A stretch of 64,000 nucleotides of DNA from Mycoplana rhizolycopersici (GTDB lineage: Bacteria; Pseudomonadota; Alphaproteobacteria; Rhizobiales; Rhizobiaceae): NCBI RefSeq assembly GCF_013378445.1, contig NZ_JABXYK010000009.1:1-64000 (forward strand), written 5' to 3'. Both the position numbers and the translations under genes were made by a program. Within the stretch, counting starts at the first letter, position 1, and the number at the start of each line of letters is the position of its first letter. The notes below the pieces were generated by a model. That model searched no databases. It saw only the letters and a list, made by a program, of their open reading frames with translations, and was not told the DNA's origin. Below, one piece after another: positions 28,555 through 37,425 of the stretch.

Positions 28555-29316
28555 TCAGATAAAGGGGCGGGCCGTCTCCTTGAGACCCTCCCAGCCGGAT
28601 ACCTTGAGAAGGCCATCGGGATCGTTCACCTCGCAGCCGCCATCCTGCCAGCGGATCAATTGACGGTCCGACAGTTTGCGCAACGTCTTGTTGGTGTGGA
28701 CAAGGGATAGACCGAGCGTATCGGCCAGGTGCTGCTGCGTCAGCGGGATGCTCCGACGTGCACCGTGCAGCATTCCGACCGCCATGGCGCGCTGATGGAT
28801 GTAGGACAAAAGATAGGCCGTACGCTCCAGCGCGGAACGCCGTCCAATGCTGAGCAGGTGTTCGTCGAGAATCCGCTCCTCCCGTGCCGCGATCCAGGTG
28901 AGGTCGTAGGCGAGAGAGGCGTGGCGCGAAAACAGGCTGTCGAGCTTCGAGCGCTCGAATACGCAAAGGGTGACCGGCGTCAGCGCCTCGACGGAGTGGT
29001 CGAGCTCTCCCATCAGCACGCCCTGCAGACCGAGCAGATCCCCCGGAAAGGCATAGTTCATGATCTGCCGGCGGCCGTCCTCCAGAAGCTTGTAGCGAAA
29101 TCCCATGCCCGTCAGCACCGTATAAATGTGCGGACTGTGGGTCCCCTCCACCAGAACCGTCGCCCCGCGCTCGACCGACAATTCTCCGACCTTGAACTGC
29201 GACACGAATTCCAGTTCGCGCGGCGAAAATTTACGGAAGCTCTTCAGTTCCTGAAGCGGACATTTGGAGCAGGGTGTGTGCCACTTGCCCGGCGCGGGGG
29301 CTGAGGCCCCGGTCAT
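28555..29316 (-). CDS. Crp/Fnr family transcriptional regulator
   Basis: A regulator of about 253 residues with a cyclic-nucleotide-binding-type beta-barrel (VEGTHSPHIYTVLTGMGFRY, NYAFPGDLLGLQGVLMG) and a C-terminal helix-turn-helix (LTQQHLADTLGLSLVHTNKT LRKL). An N-terminal CSKCP pair and a central cysteine (TLCVFE) recall FNR, but the third N-terminal cysteine of FNR is absent, so an oxygen-sensing cluster is doubtful. The start is uncertain: ATG 29316 (weak site) or GTG 29349. It ends 9 bp from the convergent pyrC stop. Confidence 0.85.
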   Translation of the reverse strand: MTGASAPAPGKWHTPCSKCPLQELKSFRKFSPRELEFVSQFKVGELSVERGATVLVEGTHSPHIYTVLTGMGFRYKLLEDGRRQIMNYAFPGDLLGLQGVLMGELDHSVEALTPVTLCVFERSKLDSLFSRHASLAYDLTWIAAREERILDEHLLSIGRRSALERTAYLLSYIHQRAMAVGMLHGARRSIPLTQQHLADTLGLSLVHTNKTLRKLSDRQLIRWQDGGCEVNDPDGLLKVSGWEGLKETARPFI

Positions 29317-29573
29317 GTTGGTATCCGCAATCTGCGACAGCGCTGCCACACGTTTGGATCAAGCCCCATCAAACCATTCCTTCCCCGGTTGCAGACATGT
29401 GGTCTATCAACGCGAAAGCGATTTCTTCGGTTCCAGCCAAGGGGCTTTCGCTACGTCTTTTTTAAATGACGTCAGCGCGTTCGAGAGAGACATTGCCCCG
29501 CCCCGGGCGCGCTTGCACCCATTTTAAGGAGCCAGCTCGCAAGCCCTCCTCTGCCCTGGAAAGTACGCCTGCA

Positions 29574-29957
29574 ATGAACAAGGCCTATCCGCATATCGCA
29601 ATCGTGGAGGAAGAGTTCCTGATCGCCGTCGATGCCGAATTCTTGATCAACTCTACCTTTGAATGCCGCGTGTCGAACATTCGGCCGAATCAGTTCGAGC
29701 GGTGGACCGACTCAGATCTTGCAGCACTGAGCCTCTGTCTGGTCGACCTTTCCGTGCGGTCCATGTCGGGCGCCGACGGTACGTTGCGGCTGAAAAGGCT
29801 TGGCGTACCGCTCATTTTCACCTCGGTATCGGAAGCGCACCGATCCGGCGTTGCGCCCTTCGATGGCGCTCCCGTCATAATGAAGCCCTACGCCGACGAG
29901 GTACTGCTCGCCGCCGTAGGGAGGATGCTGCCTCAATTGAAGCCGCGTCAGAACTGA
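29574..29957 (+). CDS. Single-domain response regulator-like protein
   Basis: A 127-residue receiver (CheY-like) domain without an output domain. It has the acidic pocket near the N-terminus (IVEEEFLIA), the likely phospho-acceptor aspartate in CLVDLSVRS, and the conserved lysine in VIMKPYADEV. Pairs of this kind in rhizobia often work with HWE kinases, but none is adjacent (one is at 60 kb). Its 3' end overlaps the convergent DoxX gene by 10 bp. Confidence 0.75.
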   Translation: MNKAYPHIAIVEEEFLIAVDAEFLINSTFECRVSNIRPNQFERWTDSDLAALSLCLVDLSVRSMSGADGTLRLKRLGVPLIFTSVSEAHRSGVAPFDGAPVIMKPYADEVLLAAVGRMLPQLKPRQN

Positions 29958-30397
29958 CGGCCCAACCGCGCGTCGACCGACTGGCCGTTGGCGCCGCGAA
30001 CCGCGAAATAGAGCATGATTGCAGTCCAGAGGATGGACTTTTCCGCGCCGCCAATGCCCTCCGCCTTGACGATCCAATGGAAGTAGACGGTCACGGCCAG
30101 AACGATCGCAGACGCGATGGCGGCCGGGCGCGTGAACAGCCCGATCGCCACGAGGATGCCACCGAAAAACTCCGTCGCCGCCAGAAGCGGGGACCAGAAG
30201 ACGCCCGGATAGAAGCCGAGCCCTTCCACCATCCCGACTGCGCCAAACGGGTTGAGAATCTTTCCGTAGCCGTGTGTCACGAGAAGCAGACCGGCGACGA
30301 GGCGGAGCAGCGTTTCTGCACTTTCACTCAGGGAAGAATAGACAGGCCCAAGGAACGGAAGGAAAAGTCGGTCACGAGGTGAAGTAAAGTCGCTCAT
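29948..30397 (-). CDS. DoxX family membrane protein
   Basis: A 149-residue inner-membrane protein of the DoxX family with four hydrophobic segments. Family features are LLRLVAGLLLVTHGYGKILN, ATEFFGGILVAIGLFTRPAA and VYFHWIVKAEGIGGAEKSIL. Members are linked to redox and respiratory functions, but no activity can be assigned. I chose ATG 30397; the frame reaches 30424. Confidence 0.85.
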   Translation of the reverse strand: MSDFTSPRDRLFLPFLGPVYSSLSESAETLLRLVAGLLLVTHGYGKILNPFGAVGMVEGLGFYPGVFWSPLLAATEFFGGILVAIGLFTRPAAIASAIVLAVTVYFHWIVKAEGIGGAEKSILWTAIMLYFAVRGANGQSVDARLGRQF

Positions 30398-30597
30398 GGG
30401 AGTTACCGTTGAAAATTGTTGCACTGCACCCTTGTCCGCGGACCGCTGCTGACGCGCAAGCAGCGCCTCGACAAAACATGATGAACTGAGTTGACATTTT
30501 CGTGAGTCGTCTCAGCAGGGCGGGATTGCCAACCCGGCGCCATCGGCATAAGCCGGTCGCTATCGGCCCCGACAGAAGCCAGGTGAGCAGACTGAAT

Positions 30598-30882
30598 ATG
30601 AGCGAACAAAAGCCCCGGATCTCCATCCTGTACTGTACCCAATGCAACTGGCTGCTTCGGGCGGGCTGGATGGCCCAGGAACTGTTGCAGACGTTTGGCG
30701 ACAGCCTTGGCGAGGTTACCCTCATTCCCGGCACCGGCGGCAATTTCGAGATACGGATAGATGGGGAACTGATCTGGGAGCGTAAACGCGATGGCGGTTT
30801 CCCCGGACCGAAGGAACTGAAACAAAAGGTGCGCGACGTCATCGAGCCCGAGCGGGATCTCGGTCACGTCGACAGGAACTGA
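30598..30882 (+). CDS. SelT/SelW/SelH-like thioredoxin-fold protein
   Basis: A 94-residue protein with the redox motif CTQC just after the first beta-strand (ISILYCTQCNWLLRAGW) and the family segment GTGGNFEIRIDGELIWERKR..GGFPG. This is the Rdx family, whose eukaryotic members are selenoproteins. Here a cysteine (TGC) stands in place of selenocysteine and no in-frame TGA is involved. It is probably a cytoplasmic redox protein. Confidence 0.88.
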   Translation: MSEQKPRISILYCTQCNWLLRAGWMAQELLQTFGDSLGEVTLIPGTGGNFEIRIDGELIWERKRDGGFPGPKELKQKVRDVIEPERDLGHVDRN

Positions 30883-30896
30883 TCGGGCAAGCTTGT

Positions 30897-30920
30897 GGGT
30901 GCCGCACTATTGCGGCACCC
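30897..30920. terminator. Hairpin between convergent genes, possible two-way terminator
   Basis: GGGTGCCGCA and TGCGGCACCC form a perfect 10-bp stem with loop CTAT between the convergent SelW-like and BA14K genes. No T-run is seen on either strand, so termination would be weak or factor-assisted. Confidence 0.5.
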
Positions 30921-30936
30921 GACGGCGCCCTGCCTT

Positions 30937-31395
30937 TCACGGATAGGGCGAAACGCAGGCCCTGTAGACGCCGTTGCCCGCGTGATAGCGGTTGGTCGCC
31001 GGCTCATAGGTACGATATCGATTCATGCACCAGGCAACGTGAGCCCCCGCACCGCTATAGGCGCGAGGCGCATAATACGGGCTCTCATAAGGGCGGTAGA
31101 TCGTCACGCTCGACGAATAGGGCCGGTAATACGGCCGGTAGTAGGGTGCATAGGGCCGGTACGGACGATATATCGGCCAAGCGTAGGCTCGATAATATGG
31201 CCGGTTGATCGGATTGTAGAACGGTCCGGAATTCCAGCAGCTATAGGCATTGCAAGCAACGGCGGCCGGCAGAACTTTGGTTCCGACGATCCGATCGGCC
31301 TGCACGAGAGATCCGGCACTGGCACCGGGGGCGGAAACCAGTGCGCTGGCAAGGGCCAGTGCGCCGGTTAAAACGAAACTGCGCAGCCTGAACAT
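30937..31395 (-). CDS. BA14K family secreted protein with Tyr/Pro-rich repeats
   Basis: A 152-residue exported protein. It has a signal peptide (FVLTGALALASALVSAPGAS AGS), a middle section dominated by short Pro-Tyr-Arg repeats (IYRPYRPYAPYYRPYYRPYS), and a C-terminal BA14K domain (AHVAWCMNRYRTYEPATNRY, with conserved cysteines). BA14K is known from Brucella as an immunoreactive lectin-like protein and is common in rhizobia. AGGGGGTCGAA precedes the ATG. Confidence 0.85.
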   Translation of the reverse strand: MFRLRSFVLTGALALASALVSAPGASAGSLVQADRIVGTKVLPAAVACNAYSCWNSGPFYNPINRPYYRAYAWPIYRPYRPYAPYYRPYYRPYSSSVTIYRPYESPYYAPRAYSGAGAHVAWCMNRYRTYEPATNRYHAGNGVYRACVSPYP

Positions 31396-31595
31396 TTCGA
31401 CCCCCTGTGCGTTAGGAGAGGTGGAATTTCGACAAGTTCCGTAGTTTTCCGGCGCATTCGCGCGCCACACATCCTGGCCGTCATTCGCGCCCGCTCCAGA
31501 GCCCCTGGCCTTCGGAATCGAAGGGTGGGACAAGCCGGAAAAAATCGGGCATGAAATGCGGGCGGAGACCAGCATACTACAACTTGGAGCATGAG

Positions 31596-33032
31596 ATGAG
31601 TCTGAAATTCGGCACCAGCGGGCTGCGCGGCCTTTCGACGGAACTGGAGGGCCCACCGGCAGCACTCTACGCCACCGCCTTTGCACGCTACCTTTTGGAA
31701 GCCGGTCTCGCCAAGGCGGGCGATACGGTGCTGATCGGCCGCGACTTCCGGCCGTCCAGCCCGGCAATCGCTGCGATCGCAGCCGGCGCCCTGCGCCGGG
31801 CCGGTCTGGCGCCTCTCGATTGCGGCACCGTCCCGACACCGGCGCTGGCGCTCTTCGGCCTGAAAAAAGGGGCCGCCAGCCTGATGGTCACCGGCTCCCA
31901 CATTCCCGCCGACCGCAACGGCATCAAGTTCTACCGGCCGGACGGCGAAATCGGCAAGGATGACGAAGCGGCGATCACGCAGATGGCCGCTGCCATGTCC
32001 AGCGCCGGCGAGGTGCCGGATGCTGAACCGGCGGTCGCACCCGATGGCTCCGCCGATGCCGAAACCCTGTTCCTGAAGCGCTATGACGGCCTGCTGGCCT
32101 CCGGCGCACTTGATGGCAAGCGTATCGGCATCTACCAGCACAGCACGGTCGCGCGGGACCTGTTCGTCACCGTGCTTTCGGCCTTCGGCGCCGACTGCGT
32201 GCCGCTCGGACGCTCGCAGGAATTCATCCCGGTCGATACGGAGGCCGTCTCGCCGGATACGATCGAGATGCTGCAGCGCTGGTCCAGCGAGCACGCTCTC
32301 GACGCGATCGTCTCTGCGGACGGCGACGGCGACCGTCCGCTCGTAGCCGACGAAACCGGCACGCCGCTGCGAGGCGACCTGCTTGGCCTGATCACCGCGA
32401 ACTTCCTCGGCGCCGACGTTGTGGCAACGCCCGTCACCTCCAATTCCGGCATCGAAGCCTCAGGGACCTTCGAGGTCCGGCGCACGCGCGTCGGTTCGCC
32501 CTTCGTGATCGCGGCCATGGATGAGGCCGTCGCGGCCGGTGCGAAGGCCGTGGTTGGTTTCGAGGCCAATGGAGGTACGCTGACGGGCACGACCTGCACT
32601 GCCAATGGCCGCACGCTCTCCGCACTTCCAACCCGCGACAGCTTCCTGCCGGCGCTTGCCGTTCTGGCCCTGGCAGTCGAACGCGATCAGCCGCTGTCGG
32701 CCATCGCCCCTGATTTCGGCCTGCCGGCCGCCGCCGCCGACCGGCTCGAGAACTTTCCCGTGGAAACGAGTGCGGCGCTGATGGCGGAGCTTCGCTCAGG
32801 CCCGCAGGCGCTGGCCGCGTTCCTGGCACCGCTCGGAACGCCGGCGATGACGAGCGACATCGACGGGCTGCGCGTGACGCTCGAAGACGGCCGCATCATC
32901 CATTTCCGCCCCTCCGGCAATGCGCCCGAAATGCGCTGCTATGTGGAAGCCGGAGATGAGCGTGCCGCCCAGAGCCTGCTCGAGGACGGCCTCGATCTGA
33001 TCCGCCAGTGGGCCGCCGGTCGTCGGGCGTAA
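31596..33032 (+). CDS. Phosphomannomutase / phosphoglucomutase family enzyme
   Basis: A 478-residue alpha-D-phosphohexomutase. The start LKFGTSGLRGL is typical. The phosphoserine loop is VTGSHIPADRNGIKFY, where the usual TASHNP reads TGSHIP. The metal loop is DGDGDRPL, the sugar-binding loop is GFEANGGTL and the C-terminal phosphate loop is FRPSGNAPEMR. It interconverts hexose-1- and hexose-6-phosphates and supplies nucleotide sugars for polysaccharides. Which sugar it prefers is not clear. The ATG at 31596 has TTGGAG upstream. Confidence 0.88.
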   Translation: MSLKFGTSGLRGLSTELEGPPAALYATAFARYLLEAGLAKAGDTVLIGRDFRPSSPAIAAIAAGALRRAGLAPLDCGTVPTPALALFGLKKGAASLMVTGSHIPADRNGIKFYRPDGEIGKDDEAAITQMAAAMSSAGEVPDAEPAVAPDGSADAETLFLKRYDGLLASGALDGKRIGIYQHSTVARDLFVTVLSAFGADCVPLGRSQEFIPVDTEAVSPDTIEMLQRWSSEHALDAIVSADGDGDRPLVADETGTPLRGDLLGLITANFLGADVVATPVTSNSGIEASGTFEVRRTRVGSPFVIAAMDEAVAAGAKAVVGFEANGGTLTGTTCTANGRTLSALPTRDSFLPALAVLALAVERDQPLSAIAPDFGLPAAAADRLENFPVETSAALMAELRSGPQALAAFLAPLGTPAMTSDIDGLRVTLEDGRIIHFRPSGNAPEMRCYVEAGDERAAQSLLEDGLDLIRQWAAGRRA

Positions 33033-33094
33033 CGACCGGCCGTGGAGAAGCCGAGGGAAAATCGCATGTCGTTGCAAAAACTTCAAAAAGCCAG

Positions 33095-33123
33095 TTGACA
33101 CCGGCGGCGGCTCCCCGTACATC
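33095..33123 (+). promoter_or_regulatory. Promoter of tRNA-Leu
   Basis: TTGACA (33095-33100) and TACATC (33118-33123) are separated by 17 bp, about 10 bp before the mature tRNA 5' end. The -35 is perfect and the -10 is weak, a pattern seen at rhizobial stable-RNA promoters. Confidence 0.65.
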
Positions 33124-33133
33124 CGCGTCCGTC

Positions 33134-33220
33134 GCCCAGATGGCGGAATTGGTAGACGCGCCAGCTTCAGGTGCTGGTACTCGAAAGGGTGTGGAGGTTC
33201 GAGTCCTCTTCTGGGCACCA
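33134..33220 (+). tRNA. tRNA-Leu (CAG anticodon)
   Basis: An 87-base class II tRNA with acceptor GCCCAGA/TCTGGGC, anticodon arm CCAGC-TTCAGGT-GCTGG (anticodon CAG), a long variable arm, the GTTCGAGTC T-arm and an encoded CCA (…GCACCA). Confidence 0.97.
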
Positions 33221-33254
33221 TTCCATTGTGAAGACGTTTCACAACGTCTTAAAG

Positions 33255-33286
33255 AAACCCCGGACATCCGGGGTTTTTCTTTTTTG
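33255..33286 (+). terminator. Rho-independent terminator of tRNA-Leu
   Basis: AAACCCCGG and CCGGGGTTT form a 9-bp stem with loop ACAT, followed by TTTCTTTTTT. A second small hairpin (AAGACGTT/AACGTCTT) precedes it near 33230-33250. Confidence 0.9.
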
Positions 33287-33374
33287 GTCATGATTTACGC
33301 TTCCGCATAACTACAATCGGCGCCGGCCCGAAACGCCACTCGGCACAAGACGCCGATCGAAACATGTTGCCCGG

Positions 33375-34214
33375 CTACTTCATCAACCGCTTAAACGGCT
33401 GACCGAAGATCTTGAGCGTCTGCTCATAGCTTGGCGGCATGTGCTTCAGCGTGGTGTCCCTGAAAGAAATGTGATGAATCTTCCGAGTTCGGTTGTGCGG
33501 CTTGGCGGAAAACTCCGTCATGAACGGCAGGAAATGATCACGGTAGTGGGACACATCCGCGTTGTTCTGCGCATAGAATATCGTCGACCCGCGATGGGCA
33601 CGGCTCCTGCCTGCCTCGATCACGGAGAATCGGTGCAAATCTTCCGGCGGGATCTGGCCGGAATTGTCACCATTGTATTTGCGGAGCGAGGCAAAGTAAC
33701 GGGGCTGGTTTTGAAAGCGCCACAACTCGATCTGGGGATTGATACAGTAGCATTCCTTGGCGTGGCCCATCATCGTAGATTGCAGGGCGGCGAAGCCGCC
33801 TCCAGACGAGCCCATGACAATGAACTTTGCCTCGGGGGCGATCACTGACCTGATGTAATGGAGCTGGGTCCAGACCCTCTCCAAGGTCCATTCATCCCGG
33901 CGACCGAGATACCAGTCGATATGCAGGCCGGTCGAAGGCGCGACCGCGGGATCGCTGACACAGACGACGGGATACTTGCACCGCCGGCCCCATGACCAAC
34001 GGTTGAATAGCGGCGTTTCCGAGTGAAACTGGCGGTTCATTGCGCCGTTGAAGAAAACCAGGATGTATTTCTTCCGTTCGTTATCATGCAAGAAATAGTG
34101 GCCGCATGAGCCAAAGCCTGCCCGCAGGAGTTCATCGATGCTATCGTGCGTCGGGATCACGACCGGCTGGCTTTTGCCCTCTTTCTCGACCTTTTTGGGC
34201 AAGCCCCATCGCAT
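33375..34214 (-). CDS. Alpha/beta-hydrolase-like protein (accessory)
   Basis: A 279-residue protein. The nucleophile elbow VMGSSGGGFAALQ (G-x-S-x-G) and the order of strands suggest an alpha/beta-hydrolase fold. Other visible segments are KYILVFFNGAMNRQF and IFYAQNNADVSHY. It has no signal peptide or membrane segment. Related proteins occur in surface-polysaccharide loci, but I cannot name a substrate. It lies just beyond the 3' end of tRNA-Leu and looks less GC-rich than its neighbours, which suggests acquired DNA. Confidence 0.6.
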   Translation of the reverse strand: MRWGLPKKVEKEGKSQPVVIPTHDSIDELLRAGFGSCGHYFLHDNERKKYILVFFNGAMNRQFHSETPLFNRWSWGRRCKYPVVCVSDPAVAPSTGLHIDWYLGRRDEWTLERVWTQLHYIRSVIAPEAKFIVMGSSGGGFAALQSTMMGHAKECYCINPQIELWRFQNQPRYFASLRKYNGDNSGQIPPEDLHRFSVIEAGRSRAHRGSTIFYAQNNADVSHYRDHFLPFMTEFSAKPHNRTRKIHHISFRDTTLKHMPPSYEQTLKIFGQPFKRLMK

Positions 34215-34327
34215 GATTTTGTTTCTCCAGCGCGTCTTCGCAGCGGTGCGATACTCGTCACAGCGGCAATATCACAACGGTCATTTGCGTCAATCATGCG
34301 TCGCCCAAGCCGACTGCTTTGACGCGC

Positions 34328-35743
34328 TCATCCCTCCAACCCGTAAGGCACGATCCGGCGCACGTTGTGATCCACGTGCAGCCTGCGCTTGAAGGGCGGG
34401 ACGGCGCGGCTGGCACAGTCGGCACGCTCGCAGATGCGGCAGGAGATGCCGATCGGGGCAAAGGCTCCGGCATTCTCCATATCGAGGTCGTCGGCATAGA
34501 CGAAGGCGGGCGCGTAGGAGATCTCGCAGCCGAGCGCCAGCGCAAATTCGGGCCGGGCGGCACGAAAGCCACCGCTGCCCTTCGAGGCATGGGTGGCCAG
34601 ACAGAGATAGCGCACGCCGTCCGGCGTCTCCGCCAGTTGGCGCAGGATCCGGCCGGGCCGCTCGAACGCCTCGTGGGCGTTCCAGAGCGGACAGGCAGCG
34701 CCGAAGCGGGCGAACTGGAACTTGGCTGCGCTGTGGCGCTTGGTGATGTTGCCTGCCCGGTCGATGCGGGCGAAGAAGATCGGCACACCCTTCAATCCGG
34801 GACGTTGCAGCGTGCTGAGGCGGTGGCAGACCTGTTCGATCGAGGCGCCGAAACGGGCGGCGAGCAGTTCCAGGTCGTGGCGCAGATCCTGTGCAGCCTG
34901 CAGGAACGCGCCATAGGGCAAAAGCAGGGCGCCCGCGACGTAGTTCTCCAGCCCCATGCGGCAGATCTCCAGCGCCTCCTCCGAGCGGAACCCCGCCCCT
35001 TGCGCCACGGCGTCGATCTCGCTTGCGGCCTGCAGCTGGGCGATCTGCAGCGCCAGCTGGAAATCGCGCGTCGAGGCGGCGGCATAGGGATTAAGCGTCA
35101 GGACGCGGGCCTGCGGATCATAGCGCCGAATGGCGTCGTCGTCGGCAGCCCCGCGGGCAACGCGCACTGCGAACCTGCGCTCCAGATGCTCGGTCAAGAC
35201 AGCCTGGTTGTCGCCGCGACCGATGCCGAGATCCACAGCCAACCGTTCGGCAAGGACGTCGAGCTCATGGATGTAGTTGTCGACGAAATGAAAGAAGTCG
35301 CGCACTTCTTCGTAGGGCGTCATTTCGGCGGGCCCGCCGGCGCGGCCAAGCGTGGCGTCGAAGCTCGCGAGCCTTTCGCTGTTGCGCCGGTAGGCCTGAT
35401 GACAGGCGATCAGCGCATGCGCCAGCCCTGGTGCGTTCTGGGTGACGAGCTTCAGCTCCTGCAGGCTCGGCGAATAGGTCGCAAACAGCGGATCGGTCAG
35501 CGCCTCCGACAACGCCGACATCAGGCGGTCGTTCTCGCCGACAGACAGTTCGGCGATGTCCAGCCGAAACTTGTCGGCCAGCGCCAGCAGCACAGCAGCG
35601 GAGACAGGACGCTGGTTGTTCTCGATCTGGTTCAGGTAGCTGGTAGAGATGCCGATCCGCTCGGCAAACTGGCCCTGCGTGATGCCGCTCGCCTGCCTGA
35701 GATCGCGGACCTTGCGGCCGATGAAGAGTTTGCCTATCGCCAT
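34328..35743 (-). CDS. pccR: Short-chain acyl-CoA regulator PccR (XRE/ImmA-IrrE type)
   Basis: A 471-residue regulator with an N-terminal XRE helix-turn-helix (LRQASGITQGQFAERIGIST SYLNQIENNQRPVS) and a central ImmA/IrrE-like region without a metal-binding HExxH. Its C-terminal domain is typical of short-chain fatty acyl-CoA regulators and has a Cys cluster (ISCRICERADC). Family members (PccR of Rhodobacter sphaeroides, RamB, MccR) sense acyl-CoAs and control their catabolic operons. It is divergent from pccB with a 134-bp gap containing a matching TTTGCAAA site, so it very likely controls the propionyl-CoA genes. The start at ATG 35743 gives the normal N-terminus. Confidence 0.88.
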   Translation of the reverse strand: MAIGKLFIGRKVRDLRQASGITQGQFAERIGISTSYLNQIENNQRPVSAAVLLALADKFRLDIAELSVGENDRLMSALSEALTDPLFATYSPSLQELKLVTQNAPGLAHALIACHQAYRRNSERLASFDATLGRAGGPAEMTPYEEVRDFFHFVDNYIHELDVLAERLAVDLGIGRGDNQAVLTEHLERRFAVRVARGAADDDAIRRYDPQARVLTLNPYAAASTRDFQLALQIAQLQAASEIDAVAQGAGFRSEEALEICRMGLENYVAGALLLPYGAFLQAAQDLRHDLELLAARFGASIEQVCHRLSTLQRPGLKGVPIFFARIDRAGNITKRHSAAKFQFARFGAACPLWNAHEAFERPGRILRQLAETPDGVRYLCLATHASKGSGGFRAARPEFALALGCEISYAPAFVYADDLDMENAGAFAPIGISCRICERADCASRAVPPFKRRLHVDHNVRRIVPYGLEG

Positions 35744-35756
35744 GACGCCTACCGAA

Positions 35757-35770
35757 TTTGCAAATTCGCA
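35757..35770. promoter_or_regulatory. Candidate PccR operator
   Basis: TTTGCAAATTCGCA lies between pccR and pccB, 14 bp upstream of the pccR start. It contains the perfect TTTGCAAA palindrome, close to the TTTGCAA-type half-sites reported for PccR, and is followed by a partial second half-site (TTCGCA). Binding is inferred from the motif and position. Confidence 0.6.
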
Positions 35771-35877
35771 TTTTCAATATTGCTATTTTATATTTCCGCT
35801 TTCGCACCCGTTCAATTGTTTTCCGCAAGGCAATATCGGCATAATGGGCGCACAAACCGATTTCACAGGGAGTGAGA

Positions 35878-37410
35878 ATGCGCCCGATACTGGAGCAGTT
35901 ACAGGCTCGACGCGACGAGGCCTATCTCGGCGGCGGGCAGAAGCGGATCGACGCCCAGCACGGCAAGGGCAAGCTGACCGCGCGCGAGCGGCTGGAGGTC
36001 CTGCTCGATGCAGGCTCGTTCGAAGAATACGACATGTACGTAACCCACCGAGCGGTCGACTTCGGCATGGCGGGCCAGAAGATCGCCGGCGACGGCGTCG
36101 TCACCGGCTGGGGTACGATCAACGGCCGGCAGGTCTACGTCTTCTCTCAGGATTTCACCGTGCTCGGCGGCTCGCTGTCAGAGACGCATGCGCAGAAGAT
36201 TTGCAAGATCATGGACATGGCTGTACGCAACGGCGCGCCGGTGATCGGGCTGAACGACTCGGGCGGCGCCCGCATCCAGGAAGGCGTCGCCTCGCTTGCC
36301 GGCTATGCCGAGGTGTTCCGCCGCAATGCCGAGGCCTCCGGTGTCATCCCGCAGATCTCCGTCATCATGGGGCCCTGCGCGGGTGGGGCGGTCTATTCGC
36401 CTGCCATGACCGACTTCATCTTCATGGTGCGGGACAGCTCCTACATGTTCGTCACCGGGCCGGACGTGGTCAAGACGGTGACAAACGAGATCGTCACCGC
36501 CGAGGAACTGGGTGGCGCCGGCACCCACACGAAGAAGTCCTCCGTCGCCGACGGCGCCTACGAGAACGACATCGAGACGCTGGAGCATGTGCGGCTGCTG
36601 TTCGATTTCCTGCCGCTGAACAACCGCGACAAGCCGCCGTTGCGTCCCTTCCACGACGACCCGGCGCGGCTGGAGGCACGGCTCGATACGCTGATCCCCG
36701 ACAGCTCCAGCAAGCCCTACGACATGAAGGAGCTGATCCTGGCGATTGCCGACGAAGGCGACTTCTTCGAGCTGCAGGAGAATTTTGCGAAGAACATCAT
36801 CACCGGCTACATCCGGCTCGAGGGCCAGACGGTCGGCGTCGTCGCCAACCAGCCCATGGTGCTGGCCGGCTGCCTCGACATCGACAGTTCGCGCAAGGCT
36901 GCGAAGTTCGTGCGCTTCTGCGATGCCTTCAACATTCCGATCCTGACGCTGGTCGACGTGCCAGGCTTCCTGCCAGGCGTTGCGCAGGAATATGGCGGGG
37001 TGATCAAGCACGGCGCCAAGCTTTTGTTCGCCTACAGCCAGGCGACCGTACCGATGGTGACGCTGATCACCCGCAAGGCCTATGGCGGGGCCTATGACGT
37101 GATGGCGTCCAAGCACATCGGCGCCGATGTCAACTATGCTTGGCCGACAGCCGAAATCGCGGTGATGGGCGCGAAGGGCGCGACGGAGATCCTCTACCGC
37201 TCGGAACTGGGCGACACGGAGAAGATCGCAGCGCGCACGCGGGAATACGAGGAGCGGTTCGCCAATCCCTTCGTCGCCGCCGAGCGCGGCTTCATCGACG
37301 AGGTGATCATGCCGCATTCCTCCCGCAAGCGGATCGCCCGCGCCTTCGCCTCGCTCAGGGGCAAGCAGGTGGACGCGCGCTGGCGCAAGCACGACACCAT
37401 TCCGTTGTGA
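35878..37410 (+). CDS. pccB: Propionyl-CoA carboxylase beta subunit
   Basis: A 510-residue carboxyltransferase subunit that moves CO2 from biotin to propionyl-CoA to give methylmalonyl-CoA. The start [20 protein letters not shown] is the family N-terminus. [37 protein letters not shown] and [19 protein letters not shown] are characteristic. The length is normal. ATG 35878 has AGGGAGTGAG just upstream; GTG 35872 is in frame but overlaps that site. It is first gene of the operon, controlled by the divergent pccR. Confidence 0.96.
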   Translation: MRPILEQLQARRDEAYLGGGQKRIDAQHGKGKLTARERLEVLLDAGSFEEYDMYVTHRAVDFGMAGQKIAGDGVVTGWGTINGRQVYVFSQDFTVLGGSLSETHAQKICKIMDMAVRNGAPVIGLNDSGGARIQEGVASLAGYAEVFRRNAEASGVIPQISVIMGPCAGGAVYSPAMTDFIFMVRDSSYMFVTGPDVVKTVTNEIVTAEELGGAGTHTKKSSVADGAYENDIETLEHVRLLFDFLPLNNRDKPPLRPFHDDPARLEARLDTLIPDSSSKPYDMKELILAIADEGDFFELQENFAKNIITGYIRLEGQTVGVVANQPMVLAGCLDIDSSRKAAKFVRFCDAFNIPILTLVDVPGFLPGVAQEYGGVIKHGAKLLFAYSQATVPMVTLITRKAYGGAYDVMASKHIGADVNYAWPTAEIAVMGAKGATEILYRSELGDTEKIAARTREYEERFANPFVAAERGFIDEVIMPHSSRKRIARAFASLRGKQVDARWRKHDTIPL

Positions 37411-37425
37411 GGGAAGACAAGAATC

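Noticed and set aside
29340-29390. ATCAA-GCCC-CATCAA near the Crp/Fnr gene as an FNR box
   Set aside because: An FNR box is an inverted repeat (TTGAT-N4-ATCAA); this is a direct repeat of ATCAA.
30598-30882. Selenocysteine in the SelW-like protein
   Set aside because: The motif codons read CTQC with normal cysteine codons; there is no in-frame TGA.
35649-37097. 482-aa plus-strand frame overlapping pccB
   Set aside because: It is out of frame with the clear pccB gene and shows Arg/Gly-rich nonsense composition.
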